A stretch of DNA of 64,000 nt from a bacterium (GTDB taxonomy: Bacteria > Bacillota > Bacilli > Lactobacillales > Streptococcaceae). Positions within the stretch are counted from its first letter, which is position 1. Every line of letters begins with the position of its first letter. Below are positions 1 through 9,415 of the stretch, in pieces. A program made the position numbers and the translations under genes. Below the pieces are notes generated by a model, which was not told the DNA's origin, ran no database searches, and saw nothing but the letters and a program-made list of their open reading frames with translations. The DNA is taken from contig CAJNBW010000007.1 of the NCBI GenBank assembly GCA_905221105.1, forward strand, positions 1-64,000. Direction: 5' to 3'.

Positions 1-73
1 ACACAGAAGTTAAGCCCTAGAACGCCGGAAGTAGTTGGGGGTTGCCCCCTGTGAGATATGGAAGTCGCTTAGC
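1..73 (+). rRNA. rrf: 5S ribosomal RNA (3' part)
   Basis: The window opens inside a 5S rRNA. The stretch with AGAAGTTAAGCCCTAGAACG and the closing GAAGTCGCTTAGC is typical of streptococcal 5S. The 5' part lies outside the window. A tRNA-Asn follows within 6 bases, as in the first streptococcal rRNA operon. Confidence 0.93.
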
Positions 74-78
74 TCTAT

Positions 79-152
79 TCCGCCATAGCTCAGTTGGTAG
101 TAGCGCATGACTGTTAATCATGATGTCGTAGGTTCGAGTCCTACTGGCGGAG
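79..152 (+). tRNA. tRNA-Asn (GTT)
   Basis: A 74-base cloverleaf with a 7-bp acceptor stem (TCCGCCA with TGGCGGA), discriminator G, anticodon loop CTGTTAA giving anticodon GTT, and T-loop GGTTCGAGTCC. CCA is not encoded. It is the last gene of the rRNA operon. Confidence 0.95.
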
Positions 153-161
153 TAGTTAATT

Positions 162-187
162 AAAGGAGGTTTCGACCTCTTTTTTTG
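162..187 (+). terminator. rRNA operon terminator
   Basis: The stem AAAGGAGGT / ACCTCTTT closed by a TTCG loop is followed by a T run. It ends the 5S-tRNA transcript. Confidence 0.85.
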
Positions 188-224
188 TTATGTAATTAAT
201 AATCTGTCTTGCACCTAATGACAA

Positions 225-434
225 GTGATATTTTTCTTGACGATAGAAGTCTCAGCTACCATCATTTTCTAACACTGATAGCATTTAAAACGTCGCTTTA
301 TTAGAAGATTTCTAGTAGACATACCAGTCGTTTCGAGGTAAGGAATCTTAGTGTGTACCCCTATTAATGATATCCATAATTTTGATATTAGGGTCTTTAA
401 TGTCGAGTAATTTTGTGATAAGTTGAAGAACTCT
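225..434 (-). pseudogene. ISL3-family (IS1167-like) transposase remnant
   Basis: Read on the minus strand, two broken frames match the N-terminal part of IS1167-type transposases as I remember them. The first, about 428 to 350, reads LITKLLDIKDPN then IMDIINR and hits a stop. The second frame, about 351 to 225, reads KIPYLETTG, RRFKCYQC, a stop, then KMMVAETSIVKKN. Roughly 25 residues, including one zinc-ribbon Cys pair, appear deleted between them. No terminal inverted repeats and no catalytic domain remain, so it is a dead fragment. The rest of the 188-570 gap shows nothing else I can support. Confidence 0.6.
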
Positions 435-576
435 TGAGAAATATTTATTACTATTGAAATAGAACAGGATAATTTTTTCAATCATTTATAGGAAATTTTT
501 TATTTTTAAGGATTTAATAGTTTGTTTTTGATGTAAGATATTTATTTCTATTCTGTCAACTTTTTCTATTTTTTAT

Positions 577-606
577 CTTGTTGAGGTTGCTATTTTAACA
601 ATTCAG
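577..606 (+). promoter_or_regulatory. ComE-box direct repeat upstream of comW
   Basis: Two 9-base half-sites, CTTGTTGAG (577-585) and ACAATTCAG (598-606), are separated by exactly 12 bases. This is the known ComE layout. A -10-like TAGAAT (638-643) follows 31 bases downstream, nearly the same spacing as at the comA box in this window. The first half-site is weak. Confidence 0.6.
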
Positions 607-674
607 GAATTATTAATGATTAATTAAAATTTTTTGTTAGAATAAGGTCATAAAAAGTAAAGGAGTGTATGCTT

Positions 675-911
675 ATGCTACAAAGTATTTATGATCAGAT
701 GACTGATTTCTATGACAGTATCGAAGAAGAGTATGCTACTTTCTTTGATAATAATTGGGAATGGGAAGATTTTCATTTTAAATTTTTGATTTATTATTTA
801 GTTCGATATAGCATTGGGTGTCGTAGGGATTTTATCGTTTACCATTATCGTGTTGCTTATCGTTTGTATCTTGAAAAGATGATAATGAATCGGGGTTTTA
901 TTTCTTGTTGA
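675..911 (+). CDS. comW: ComW, activator and stabiliser of SigX
   Basis: A 78-residue acidic protein with YDSIEEEY near the N terminus and the conserved C-terminal half FHFKFLIYYLVRY, IGCRRDFIVYHYR, MNRGFISC, which I recognise as ComW. In pneumococcus it protects the competence sigma factor SigX from ClpEP and helps it load on core polymerase. The second ATG (675) is preferred to 669: it lies 9 bases after AGGAG (661-665), whereas 669 lies only 3 bases away, and it gives the usual 78 residues. The ComE-type repeat upstream fits early-competence control. It sits alone between the rRNA operon and purA. Confidence 0.93.
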   Translation: MLQSIYDQMTDFYDSIEEEYATFFDNNWEWEDFHFKFLIYYLVRYSIGCRRDFIVYHYRVAYRLYLEKMIMNRGFISC

Positions 912-929
912 GGTAATTTTAGTAAATTT

Positions 930-2428
<1,499 letters not shown>

Positions 2429-2434
2429 GAGATT

Positions 2435-2467
2435 TTTAAGATTTGTTTAAGATAGGTCGGGTATACT
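2435..2467 (+). promoter_or_regulatory. CiaR-controlled promoter
   Basis: TTTAAG (2435-2440), five bases, TTTAAG (2446-2451), then ten bases to TATACT (2462-2467). This is the exact layout reported for CiaR-activated promoters in pneumococcus. Confidence 0.85.
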
Positions 2468-2473
2468 ATAGAC

Positions 2474-2573
2474 AGTTACAAGAAGACCTCCTAACTTGTT
2501 GTAACAAATATCCTAAACTTTTCTTTTTCATAATAATCTCCCTATAGAGTCACCGCATTCGGTGGCTTTTTTT
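2474..2573 (+). ncRNA. csRNA-family small RNA (CiaR-dependent)
   Basis: The transcript predicted from the CiaR promoter is about 100 bases and ends at a GC-rich hairpin (2549-2566) with a T run. It contains ACCTCCTAAC (about 2486), complementary to Shine-Dalgarno sequences, which is how csRNAs pair with targets such as comC. Which numbered csRNA this corresponds to is not determined here. Confidence 0.8.
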
Positions 2574-2627
2574 GTGTTGGGATTCATGATATAATAATAG
2601 AATCGATAAGTAGGAAAAGGGAAATTG

Positions 2628-3095
2628 ATGAATTATACAGTTGAAGAAAAAGAAGCCTTTATGAGGGAGGCTTTGAGAGAGGCTGAGATTGCTCTTGAAC
2701 ACGATGAAATTCCAATTGGTTGTGTGATTGTCAAGGACGGAGAAATCATTGGTAGGGGGCATAATGCGCGTGAGGAATTGCAGCGAGCGGTTATGCATGC
2801 GGAGATTATGGCTATAGAGAATGCGAACCTAAGTGAGGAGAGCTGGCGCTTGCTGGATTGCACACTTTTTGTGACCATTGAGCCGTGTGTCATGTGTAGT
2901 GGGGCGATTGGACTCGCTCGTATTCCAAACGTGGTCTATGGGGCTAAAAACCAGAAATTTGGCGCTGCTGGGAGTTTGTATGATATCTTGACAGATGAGC
3001 GTCTCAATCATCGTGTGGAGGTTGAAACGGGAATTTTGGAAGATGAATGCGCAGCTATTATGCAGGACTTTTTCCGAAATCGACGGAAAAAATAA
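2628..3095 (+). CDS. tadA: tRNA-specific adenosine deaminase TadA
   Basis: A 155-residue zinc deaminase that converts A34 to inosine in tRNA-Arg(ACG). The catalytic HAEIMAI motif (His ligand and Glu proton shuttle) and PCVMCSGAIGLARI (two Cys ligands) are present. The ATG at 2628 follows AAAAGGG at a normal distance; a TTG at 2625 is just upstream in frame. The gene has its own promoter-like ATAATAAT region and is followed closely by the SRP RNA gene. Confidence 0.95.
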   Translation: MNYTVEEKEAFMREALREAEIALEHDEIPIGCVIVKDGEIIGRGHNAREELQRAVMHAEIMAIENANLSEESWRLLDCTLFVTIEPCVMCSGAIGLARIPNVVYGAKNQKFGAAGSLYDILTDERLNHRVEVETGILEDECAAIMQDFFRNRRKK

Positions 3096-3124
3096 TTTTT
3101 CTTTTAAAATGAATAGGAATGTGA

Positions 3125-3214
3125 TATAATAAACAGTGGAGCAACAGTTCTGCGTGAAGCGGGTCAGGGGAGGAATCCAGCAGCCCTAAGCGATTTGAAT
3201 TGTGTGCTCTTTTT
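3125..3214 (+). ncRNA. ffs: signal recognition particle RNA (small type, scRNA)
   Basis: TATAAT (3125-3130) drives an RNA starting near 3136. The conserved SRP domain IV is visible as GGGTCAGGGGAGGAATCCAG followed by CAGCCC, and the outer ends GGAGCA / TGCTCT pair to close the hairpin before a T run. It works with Ffh in co-translational targeting. The location between tadA and dut is the usual streptococcal one. Confidence 0.9.
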
Positions 3215-3225
3215 TTCGTGCTTTT

Positions 3226-3233
3226 TTCGAATA
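3226..3233 (+). promoter_or_regulatory. SigX combox upstream of dut-radA
   Basis: TTCGAATA preceded by a T run matches the combox consensus TNCGAATA. It lies about 50 bases before dut and explains late-competence induction of the dut-radA operon. Confidence 0.9.
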
Positions 3234-3281
3234 AATAAGATAGAATAATCTAGAATAAATGATAATAGAAAAGAGAAGATG

Positions 3282-3725
3282 ATGAAAATTCGTGGTTTTG
3301 AATTGGTTTCGAGTTTTACAGATGAAAATTTATTGCCCAAGCGTGAGACAGCGCATGCGGCTGGTTACGACTTAAAGGTTGCTGTGCGTACGGTTATTGC
3401 GCCAGGAGAGATTGTCTTGGTTCCGACAGGGGTTAAGGCTTATATGCAACCGACTGAGGTTCTTTACCTTTATGATCGTTCTTCAAATCCTCGTAAGAAG
3501 GGCTTGGTTTTAATTAATTCAGTTGGGGTCATTGATGGGGATTATTATGGAAATCCTGGGAATGAAGGGCATATTTTTGCGCAGATGAAGAATATCACAG
3601 ACCAAGAAGTGATTCTCGAAGTTGGGGAACGTGTTGTCCAGGCTGTCTTTGCTCCTTTCTTAATTGCAGATGGAGATGCGGCTGATGGCGTTCGAACTGG
3701 TGGATTTGGATCGACTGGGCACTAG
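3282..3725 (+). CDS. dut: dUTP diphosphatase
   Basis: A 147-residue trimeric dUTPase that hydrolyses dUTP to dUMP and pyrophosphate, keeping uracil out of DNA. Family motifs run in order: AGYDL, YDRSSNPRKKG, GVIDGDYYGNPGNEG, and the C-terminal GGFGSTG that closes over the active site. ATGs at 3279 and 3282 are both possible; 3282 sits better relative to AGAGAAG. It heads the late-competence operon, and the next gene starts one base after its stop. Confidence 0.95.
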   Translation: MKIRGFELVSSFTDENLLPKRETAHAAGYDLKVAVRTVIAPGEIVLVPTGVKAYMQPTEVLYLYDRSSNPRKKGLVLINSVGVIDGDYYGNPGNEGHIFAQMKNITDQEVILEVGERVVQAVFAPFLIADGDAADGVRTGGFGSTGH

Positions 3726-3726
3726 G

Positions 3727-4242
3727 ATGAAGATTATCTTTGTACGCCACGGGGAGCCAGATTACCGTGAGTTAGAGGAGCGTTCTTATATGGGATTTGG
3801 GATAGATTTGGCACCCTTGTCTGATAAGGGACGGCAGCAAGCCCAGAAATTGAGTACCAATCCTTTACTATCCTCAGCTGAAATAATCGTATCTTCTGCA
3901 GTCACAAGAGCTTTAGAAACGGCTTCTTATGTGGTTTGTGCTACAGGACTTCCTTTGAAAGTGGAGCCTTTATTACATGAATGGTAGGTCTATGAAAGTG
4001 GCACAGATAATTTTGAAAAAGCTCGTACTATGTTTCTAGAAAATAAGGGGGAGTTACTTCCTAATAGTTCTATTCAATATGAGACAGCTACGGAGATGAA
4101 GTCTCGTTTTCTAGAATGTATGGCTAAGTATCGAGATTACCAGCTCGTGATAGTGGTAACTCACAACATGCTCATGCGTCAGTTTGTGCCAAATGAGAAG
4201 ATTGATTTTTGCCAAGTAATTGAGTGTGAGTTAGAGATATAG
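3727..4242 (+). pseudogene. histidine phosphatase family protein, nonsense-mutated
   Basis: The frame opens with MKIIFVRHGEPDY, the RHG phosphohistidine motif of the phosphoglycerate-mutase-like superfamily. It runs to a TAG at 3985-3987 just after LLHEW. The same frame then continues without a shift (VYESGTDNFEKAR, then VVTHNMLMRQF, the second catalytic His) to 4242. From memory, the pneumococcal protein has HEWQVYESG at this point, so a single CAG to TAG change explains the break. Intact it would be 171 residues. The truncated product lacks the second His and should be inactive. Confidence 0.88.
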
Positions 4243-4255
4243 AAAGAGGTTTATC

Positions 4256-5617
4256 ATCGCAAAGAAAAAAGCGACATTTGTATGTCAAAATTGTGAATAT
4301 AATTCACCTAAATATCTGGGACGTTGCCCCAACTGTGGGTCTTGGTCTTCTTTTGTAGAAGAGGTTGAGGTTGCCGAGGTCAAGAATGCGCGTGTGTCCT
4401 TGACAGGTGAGAAAACTAAGCCTATGAAACTGGCTGAGGTGACTTCAATTAACGTCAATCGAACCAAGACAGAGATGGAGGAATTCAACCGTGTACTTGG
4501 AGGTGGAGTGGTCCCAGGAAGTCTCGTCCTCATCGGTGGGGATCCTGGGATTGGGAAATCGACCCTTCTCCTACAAGTTTCGACCCAGCTGTCTCAAGTT
4601 GGAACCGTTCTCTATGTCAGTGGGGAGGAGTCTGCCCAGCAGATTAAGTTACGAGCAGAGCGCTTGGGTGATATCGATAGCGAGTTTTATCTCTATGCAG
4701 AGACCAATATGCAGAGTGTTCGTGCTGAGGTGGAACGCATCCAGCCAGACTTCCTCATTATTGACTCTATCCAGACCATTATGTCTCCTGAGATTTCAGG
4801 GGCGCAAGGATCTGTGTCTCAAGTCCGTGAGGTGACGGCTGAACTCATGCAGCTGGCTAAGACCAACAATATTGCGATTTTTATCGTAGGTCATGTGACC
4901 AAGGAGGGAACCTTGGCTGGTCCACGTATGTTGGAGCATATGGTGGATACGGTGCTTTACTTTGAAGGGGAGCGTCACCATACTTTTCGTATCTTGAGAG
5001 CGGTCAAAAATCGTTTTGGCTCCACTAATGAGATTGGGATTTTTGAGATGCAGTCGGGCGGATTGGTTGAGGTTCTCAATCCGAGTCAAGTTTTTCTAGA
5101 AGAGCGTTTGGATGGAGCAACTGGCTCGTCAATCGTTGTGACCATGGAAGGGACACGTCCTATTCTAGCGGAGGTACAGGCTTTGGTGACACCAACCATG
5201 TTTGGAAATGCCAAGCGTACGACGACAGGACTTGATTTTAATCGTGCGAGTCTGATTATGGCTGTTTTGGAAAAGCGTGCAGGTCTTCTCTTGCAAAATC
5301 AGGACGCCTATCTCAAATCTGCTGGCGGTGTCAAATTGGATGAACCTGCCATTGACCTAGCAGTTGCGGTTGCCATTGCTTCGAGCTACAAAGACAAGCC
5401 TACCAATCCTCAGGAATGTTTTGTAGGAGAACTTGGTTTGACGGGTGAGATTCGGCGCGTGAATCGTATCGAGCAACGCATCAATGAAGCTGCTAAACTG
5501 GGCTTTACTAAGATCTATGTACCGAAAAATTCTTTGACAGGAATCACTCCGCCCAAGGAAATTCAGGTCATTGGTGTGACAACCATTCAGGAGGTTTTGA
5601 AAAAGGTCTTTGCATAA
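4256..5617 (+). CDS. radA: RadA, DnaB-type helicase for recombination and transformation
   Basis: A 453-residue protein: a C4 zinc finger (Cys10, Cys13, Cys24, Cys27), a RecA-like ATPase with Walker [11 protein letters not shown], the RadA-specific KNRFG motif, and a C-terminal Lon-protease-like domain. It drives branch migration during transformation and repair. Start choice is unusual: the frame is open from a TAG at 4232 and contains no ATG, GTG or TTG before the zinc finger. ATC at 4256, six bases after AAAGAGG, gives [10 protein letters not shown], which matches other streptococcal RadA starts. It belongs to the combox-driven dut operon. Confidence 0.93.
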   Translation: MAKKKATFVCQNCEYNSPKYLGRCPNCGSWSSFVEEVEVAEVKNARVSLTGEKTKPMKLAEVTSINVNRTKTEMEEFNRVLGGGVVPGSLVLIGGDPGIGKSTLLLQVSTQLSQVGTVLYVSGEESAQQIKLRAERLGDIDSEFYLYAETNMQSVRAEVERIQPDFLIIDSIQTIMSPEISGAQGSVSQVREVTAELMQLAKTNNIAIFIVGHVTKEGTLAGPRMLEHMVDTVLYFEGERHHTFRILRAVKNRFGSTNEIGIFEMQSGGLVEVLNPSQVFLEERLDGATGSSIVVTMEGTRPILAEVQALVTPTMFGNAKRTTTGLDFNRASLIMAVLEKRAGLLLQNQDAYLKSAGGVKLDEPAIDLAVAVAIASSYKDKPTNPQECFVGELGLTGEIRRVNRIEQRINEAAKLGFTKIYVPKNSLTGITPPKEIQVIGVTTIQEVLKKVFA

Positions 5618-5689
5618 TCCGTGACAAATCCTCTTAAAAATGATAAGATAGGAGAAATATTTGACTATCAAATTTTCAAGGAGGGAATC

Positions 5690-6187
5690 GTGTCGTATTT
5701 TGAACAGTTTATGCAAGCCAATCAGGCTTATGTTGCCCTACATGGGCAGTTAAATTTGCCACTTAAACCCAAAACCAGAGTAGCCATTGTGACCTGTATG
5801 GATTCACGTTTGCACGTTGCGCAAGCTCTAGGTTTGGCACTTGGGGATGCTCATATCTTGCGGAATGCAGGTGGTCGAGTGACAGAAGACATGATTCGTT
5901 CGCTAGTTATTTCCCAGCAGCAAATGGGAACAAGAGAGATTGTGGTGTTACACCATACAGACTGTGGTGCTCAGACCTTTGAAAATGGTCCTTTTCAGGA
6001 GTATTTGAAAGAGGAACTAGGTGTCGATGTGTCAGACCAGGATTTCTTGCCCTTCCAAGATATAGAGGAGAGTGTACGCGAGGATATGCAACTCCTTATC
6101 GAATCTCCCCTAATACCAGACGATGTCATTATCTCTGGTGCTATTTACGATGTGGATACAGGAAGTATGACAGTTGTAGAATTGTAA
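5690..6187 (+). CDS. beta-class carbonic anhydrase
   Basis: A 165-residue enzyme for CO2/bicarbonate interconversion. The zinc site is CMDSRLH (Cys36, Asp38, Arg40) and HHTDCGA (His and Cys). The GTG at 5690 is chosen over an upstream ATG at 5621 because AAGGAGGG (5678-5684) is ideally placed and the family has no N-terminal extension here. It lies 72 bases after radA and probably shares its transcript. Confidence 0.9.
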   Translation: MSYFEQFMQANQAYVALHGQLNLPLKPKTRVAIVTCMDSRLHVAQALGLALGDAHILRNAGGRVTEDMIRSLVISQQQMGTREIVVLHHTDCGAQTFENGPFQEYLKEELGVDVSDQDFLPFQDIEESVREDMQLLIESPLIPDDVIISGAIYDVDTGSMTVVEL

Positions 6188-6211
6188 ATACTTCATTTAG
6201 AAAGAAAGTGT

Positions 6212-7027
6212 ATGAAGAGAAACAGCATTTTATTTATTGTTATCTTATTGCTATGTATTGGTTTACAATATGAAACCATCTACTATACGGATGGTTCGAT
6301 GTCAGCTGCGGAATATAGACTAATGGGAGTTTCTATCTTTCTAGCTCTCTTTTATATGATTCCGGCTCTTTATTTCCTTTTCCGTATTGGGAAAAAATGG
6401 GAATTGCCAAAGAATGCCTTGATTTTGTCTTTATTGGGTGGGATGTTCCTTTCAGGTTGGTTGTCTAGCTTTGCGAATACCTATATCCATGATTTACTGG
6501 GGGGTCTTTTCCCAGATAGTGCATTTTTAAATGCCTTTGAAAGTGCTATTGTGGCTCCTTTGGTAGAAGAACCGTTGAAATTATTGCCACTTATTTTTGT
6601 TTTAGCTTTGATTCCTGTGCGAAAGTTAAAATCTTTGTTCTTACTAGGGATTGCTTCTGGTTTGGGATTCCAAATGATTGAGGATATTGGCTATATTCGT
6701 ACAGATCTACCAGAGGGATTTGACTTTACCATTTCGAGAATTTTAGAGCGTATTATCTCAGGAATTGCTTCTCACTGGACTTTTTCAGGTTTGGCGGTAG
6801 TAGGTGTTTACTTGCTTTACATAGCCTATAAAGGACAGAAGGTTGGCAAGAAACAGGGGCTTCTTTTCCTAGGTTTAGCCTTGGGAACTCACTTCCTGTT
6901 TAACTCTCCTTTTGTGGAATTGGAGACAGAGTTGCCTTTAGCGATTCCAATGGTTACGGCCATTACTCTTTATGGTTTTTATCAGGCTTATCGCTTTGTT
7001 GAGAAGCACAATGAGTTGATGAACTAG
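6212..7027 (+). CDS. PrsW-family intramembrane metalloprotease
   Basis: A 271-residue protein with about seven or eight hydrophobic segments. The family's metal-binding signatures are present: EEPLK after the third or fourth segment, QMIEDIGY, SHWTFSG and GTHFLFNSP. PrsW in Bacillus cuts an anti-sigma factor; the streptococcal substrate is unknown to me. It is the last gene of the dut-radA transcript and is followed by a terminator. Confidence 0.85.
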   Translation: MKRNSILFIVILLLCIGLQYETIYYTDGSMSAAEYRLMGVSIFLALFYMIPALYFLFRIGKKWELPKNALILSLLGGMFLSGWLSSFANTYIHDLLGGLFPDSAFLNAFESAIVAPLVEEPLKLLPLIFVLALIPVRKLKSLFLLGIASGLGFQMIEDIGYIRTDLPEGFDFTISRILERIISGIASHWTFSGLAVVGVYLLYIAYKGQKVGKKQGLLFLGLALGTHFLFNSPFVELETELPLAIPMVTAITLYGFYQAYRFVEKHNELMN

Positions 7028-7049
7028 AATATTTTTCAAAGGAATGATG

Positions 7050-7080
7050 CAAGGGTACAAATATGGTGCCCTTCTTTTAT
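7050..7080 (+). terminator. terminator of the dut-radA operon
   Basis: AAGGGTAC / GTGCCCTT hairpin (one wobble) followed by a T-rich stretch. Confidence 0.75.
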
Positions 7081-7086
7081 TTTTGA

Positions 7087-7115
7087 TTGAAAAATAGTGC
7101 AAAAAGCGCTACAAT
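7087..7115 (+). promoter_or_regulatory. prs promoter
   Basis: TTGAAA (7087-7092), a 17-base spacer and TACAAT (7110-7115), about 55 bases before the prs start. Confidence 0.65.
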
Positions 7116-7172
7116 GGTAGATGGAAAAATCTTGTGAAAAGCACAAGCGATACATATATACCGGAGGAAATC

Positions 7173-8141
7173 ATGTCTTTTTCTGATTTAAAGCTGTTTG
7201 CCCTTTCTTCTAATAAAGAATTGGCAGAACGTGTGGCGCAGGAGATTGGGATAGAGTTGGGGAAATCAAGTGTTCGCCAATTTTCAGATGGAGAGATTCA
7301 GGTCAACATCGAAGAATCAATCCGTGGGAAACACGTCTTTATCCTACAATCAACTAGTTCGCCTGTAAATGACAATCTGCTTGAAATTTTGATTATGGTA
7401 GATGCTTTGAAGCGTGCGAGTGCAGAATCTGTCAATGTTGTCATGCCTTACTATGGGTATGCACGTCAGGATAGAAAGGCGAGAGCGCGTGAGCCAATCA
7501 CTTCAAAACTTGTCGCAAATATGCTTGAAGTAGCTGGGGTGGATCGTTTATTGACAATCGACTTGCATGCTGCACAGATTCAAGGATTCTTTGATATTCC
7601 TGTGGATCACTTGATGGGAGCTCCTCTGATTGCGGATTATTTTGAGCGTCGTGGCATGGTTGGTTCTGACTATGTGGTTGTCAGCCCAGACCATGGAGGT
7701 GTGACTCGTGCTCGTAAGTTGGCAGAATTTTTGAAAACCTCTATTGCTATCATTGACAAACGTCGTAGCGTTGATAAGATGAATACCAGTGAAGTCATGA
7801 ATATTATCGGTAAGGTTGAAGGAAAGACTTGTATCTTGATTGATGATATGATTGATACTGCTGGAACGATTTGTCATGCGGCAGATGCTCTTGCGGAAGC
7901 TGGTGCTGTTGAAGTCTATGCAAGCTGTACGCACCCAGTTCTCTCTGGTCCTGCTATGGACAATATCCAAAAATCAGCTATTAAGAAATTGGTTGTTTTG
8001 GATACTATCTACTTGCCAGAAGAGCGTTTGATTGATAAGATTGAGCAGATTTCGATTGCTCATCTCTTGGGGGATGCTATTGTGCGTATCCATGAAAAAC
8101 GCCCACTTTCTCCACTTTTCAGTATTGAGAAAAAGATTTAA
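7173..8141 (+). CDS. prs: ribose-phosphate pyrophosphokinase
   Basis: A 322-residue class I PRPP synthase making PRPP from ribose-5-phosphate and ATP. PRPP feeds purF in the purine block of this window, and also pyrimidine, His and Trp synthesis. Visible motifs are the [14 protein letters not shown] region, [35 protein letters not shown] and the PRPP loop [14 protein letters not shown]. The ATG at 7173 follows GGAGGAAATC; an in-frame start at 7134 would add 13 residues not found in the family. Confidence 0.95.
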   Translation: MSFSDLKLFALSSNKELAERVAQEIGIELGKSSVRQFSDGEIQVNIEESIRGKHVFILQSTSSPVNDNLLEILIMVDALKRASAESVNVVMPYYGYARQDRKARAREPITSKLVANMLEVAGVDRLLTIDLHAAQIQGFFDIPVDHLMGAPLIADYFERRGMVGSDYVVVSPDHGGVTRARKLAEFLKTSIAIIDKRRSVDKMNTSEVMNIIGKVEGKTCILIDDMIDTAGTICHAADALAEAGAVEVYASCTHPVLSGPAMDNIQKSAIKKLVVLDTIYLPEERLIDKIEQISIAHLLGDAIVRIHEKRPLSPLFSIEKKI

Positions 8142-8149
8142 TAACTAAG

Positions 8150-8173
8150 CCTGAGATAATTCTCAGGTTTTTT
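8150..8173 (+). terminator. prs terminator
   Basis: CCTGAGA / TCTCAGG hairpin followed by six T residues. Confidence 0.85.
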
Positions 8174-8182
8174 CGTCTCTTT

Positions 8183-8190
8183 TCCGAATA
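8183..8190 (+). promoter_or_regulatory. SigX combox upstream of the Rpn gene
   Basis: TCCGAATA matches TNCGAATA and directly follows the prs terminator. The inverted copy at 19293-19300 has the same motif, and the flanking bases are alike up to the BOX insertion. Confidence 0.8.
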
Positions 8191-8228
8191 AATAAGTAGT
8201 AGCAGAGAATCTAGTAAACCTAGATTTA

Positions 8229-8380
8229 ATACTCTTCGAAAATCAAATTCAAACCACGTCAACGTCGCCTTGCCGTAGGTATGGTTACTGACTTCATCAG
8301 TTCTATCTACAACCTCAAAGCAGTGCTTTGAGCAGCCTGCGGCTAGTTTCCTAGTTTGCTCTTTGATTTTCATTGAGTAT
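8229..8380 (+). repeat. BOX element (A-B-C type)
   Basis: Contains CGTCAACGTCGCCTTGCCGT, close to the complement of the standard BOX-PCR primer site. It starts with ATACTCTTCGAAAATC and ends with TTTGATTTTCATTGAGTAT. At 152 bases it fits boxA plus one boxB plus boxC. It sits between the combox and the start of the Rpn gene. Confidence 0.9.
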
Positions 8381-8411
8381 AAGACTGTGGTATAATGAAA
8401 GGAGAGAAAGT

Positions 8412-9347
8412 ATGACATTACGTCATCCGGGCATCAGCCCAACCAATGACTTGGTAGCTAAGAAAATCTTTAGCAATCCAGAAATCACTTGTCAATTTAT
8501 TCGCGATATGCTGGACTTGCCAGCCAAAAATGTAACTATTTTGGAGGGAAGTAACATTCACGTCTTGCCTTCGACGCCGTACTCGGCTCAGGATTTCTAT
8601 ACCAGTATAGACGTCTTGGCTGAACTAGATAATGGAACGCAAGTAATTATTGAGATTCAAGTTCATCATCAGAATTTTTTCATTAATCGTTTGTGGGCTT
8701 ATCTATGTAGTCAGGTCAATCAAAACCTAGAAAAAATTCGCCAGCGAGAAGGTGATACCCACCAGAGTTACAAGCATATCGCACCTGTTTACGCAATAGC
8801 TATTGTAGATAGTAATTATTTCTCAGATGATTTGGCTTTTCATAGCTTCAGCATGAGAGAGGAAACGACAGGTGAGGTCTTAACCATCACAAATAATGGA
8901 CCAGAAAACCACCTAGTCAAGATGGCGTTCTTGGAACTAAAAAAATACAGAGAAACCAGCAAAGATGAGGTTCGTAAGCCGTGGTTGGAGTTTTTCGGGA
9001 ACAAACCCTTTACTCAACAACCTGAACGAGCTATCAGCCAAGCAGACCAACTGCTAGACTACAAGAGCTGGTCCGAGGAGGACAGGAAAATGTTTAGTCA
9101 ACTACGTATGCGAGAAGAACAGGCATTGTTGGCACAGGACTATGCCTCGGAGCAAGCTGAAGAAAAAGGCTTAGAACGTGGCCGTGCAGAGGGTATTGAA
9201 CAGGGACTGGAGCGTGGAAAAGTTGAAGGAAGGGAAGAAGGGAAACTTTTTGCATTTTTGGATATGGTCCGTCAAGGTCTTCTGACAGCTGAGGTTGCGA
9301 GTGAGCAATTAGGCATGACGGTCGCAGAGTTTGAGGCCTTGCTATAA
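8412..9347 (+). CDS. Rpn-family PD-(D/E)XK nuclease / transposase-like protein, copy 1
   Basis: A 311-residue protein of the Rpn/PDDEXK_2 family. The nuclease core has an Asp in SIDVLAELDNG and the ExQ pair in VIIEIQVHHQ. The C-terminal part carries a Glu/Gly/Arg-rich repeat tract (ERGRAEGIEQGLERGKVEG), then a conserved tail ending in EFEALL. Family members promote recombination or act in phage defence; the role here is unknown. The position between prs and polA behind a combox recalls the pneumococcal competence-induced gene Ccs16, an identification from memory. The ATG at 8412 follows AAAGGAG. Confidence 0.82.
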   Translation: MTLRHPGISPTNDLVAKKIFSNPEITCQFIRDMLDLPAKNVTILEGSNIHVLPSTPYSAQDFYTSIDVLAELDNGTQVIIEIQVHHQNFFINRLWAYLCSQVNQNLEKIRQREGDTHQSYKHIAPVYAIAIVDSNYFSDDLAFHSFSMREETTGEVLTITNNGPENHLVKMAFLELKKYRETSKDEVRKPWLEFFGNKPFTQQPERAISQADQLLDYKSWSEEDRKMFSQLRMREEQALLAQDYASEQAEEKGLERGRAEGIEQGLERGKVEGREEGKLFAFLDMVRQGLLTAEVASEQLGMTVAEFEALL

Positions 9348-9377
9348 GGTCACATTTTAAATAGTAGAAAGTTGATG

Positions 9378-9413
9378 AAATGGCGAGTTCTTATTAAAAA
9401 ACTTGCCATTTTT
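9378..9413 (+). terminator. terminator after Rpn copy 1
   Basis: AAATGGCGAGTT / AACTTGCCATTT hairpin followed by T residues. Confidence 0.75.
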
Positions 9414-9415
9414 AC

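Larger units (their letters stand above)
8183..9347 (+). repeat. left arm of about 1-kb inverted duplication
   Basis: The segment from the combox through the Rpn gene is repeated on the opposite strand at 18361-19300. The arms differ by the BOX element (only here), a 72-base difference near the 3' end of the gene, and scattered substitutions. Together they bracket the surface-protein island. Confidence 0.85.

Noticed and set aside
3985..4242. Possible separate small gene starting at 4030
   Set aside because: It is the same frame as the phosphatase upstream and carries its second catalytic half; it is the tail of a pseudogene.
7548..7970. 140-codon minus-strand frame opposite prs
   Set aside because: It lies wholly within prs and has no start signal; it is a codon-bias shadow.
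8391..8396. TATAAT just before the Rpn start, considered as its promoter
   Set aside because: The predicted start would fall inside the ribosome site; the upstream combox is a better explanation, although both copies keep the motif.
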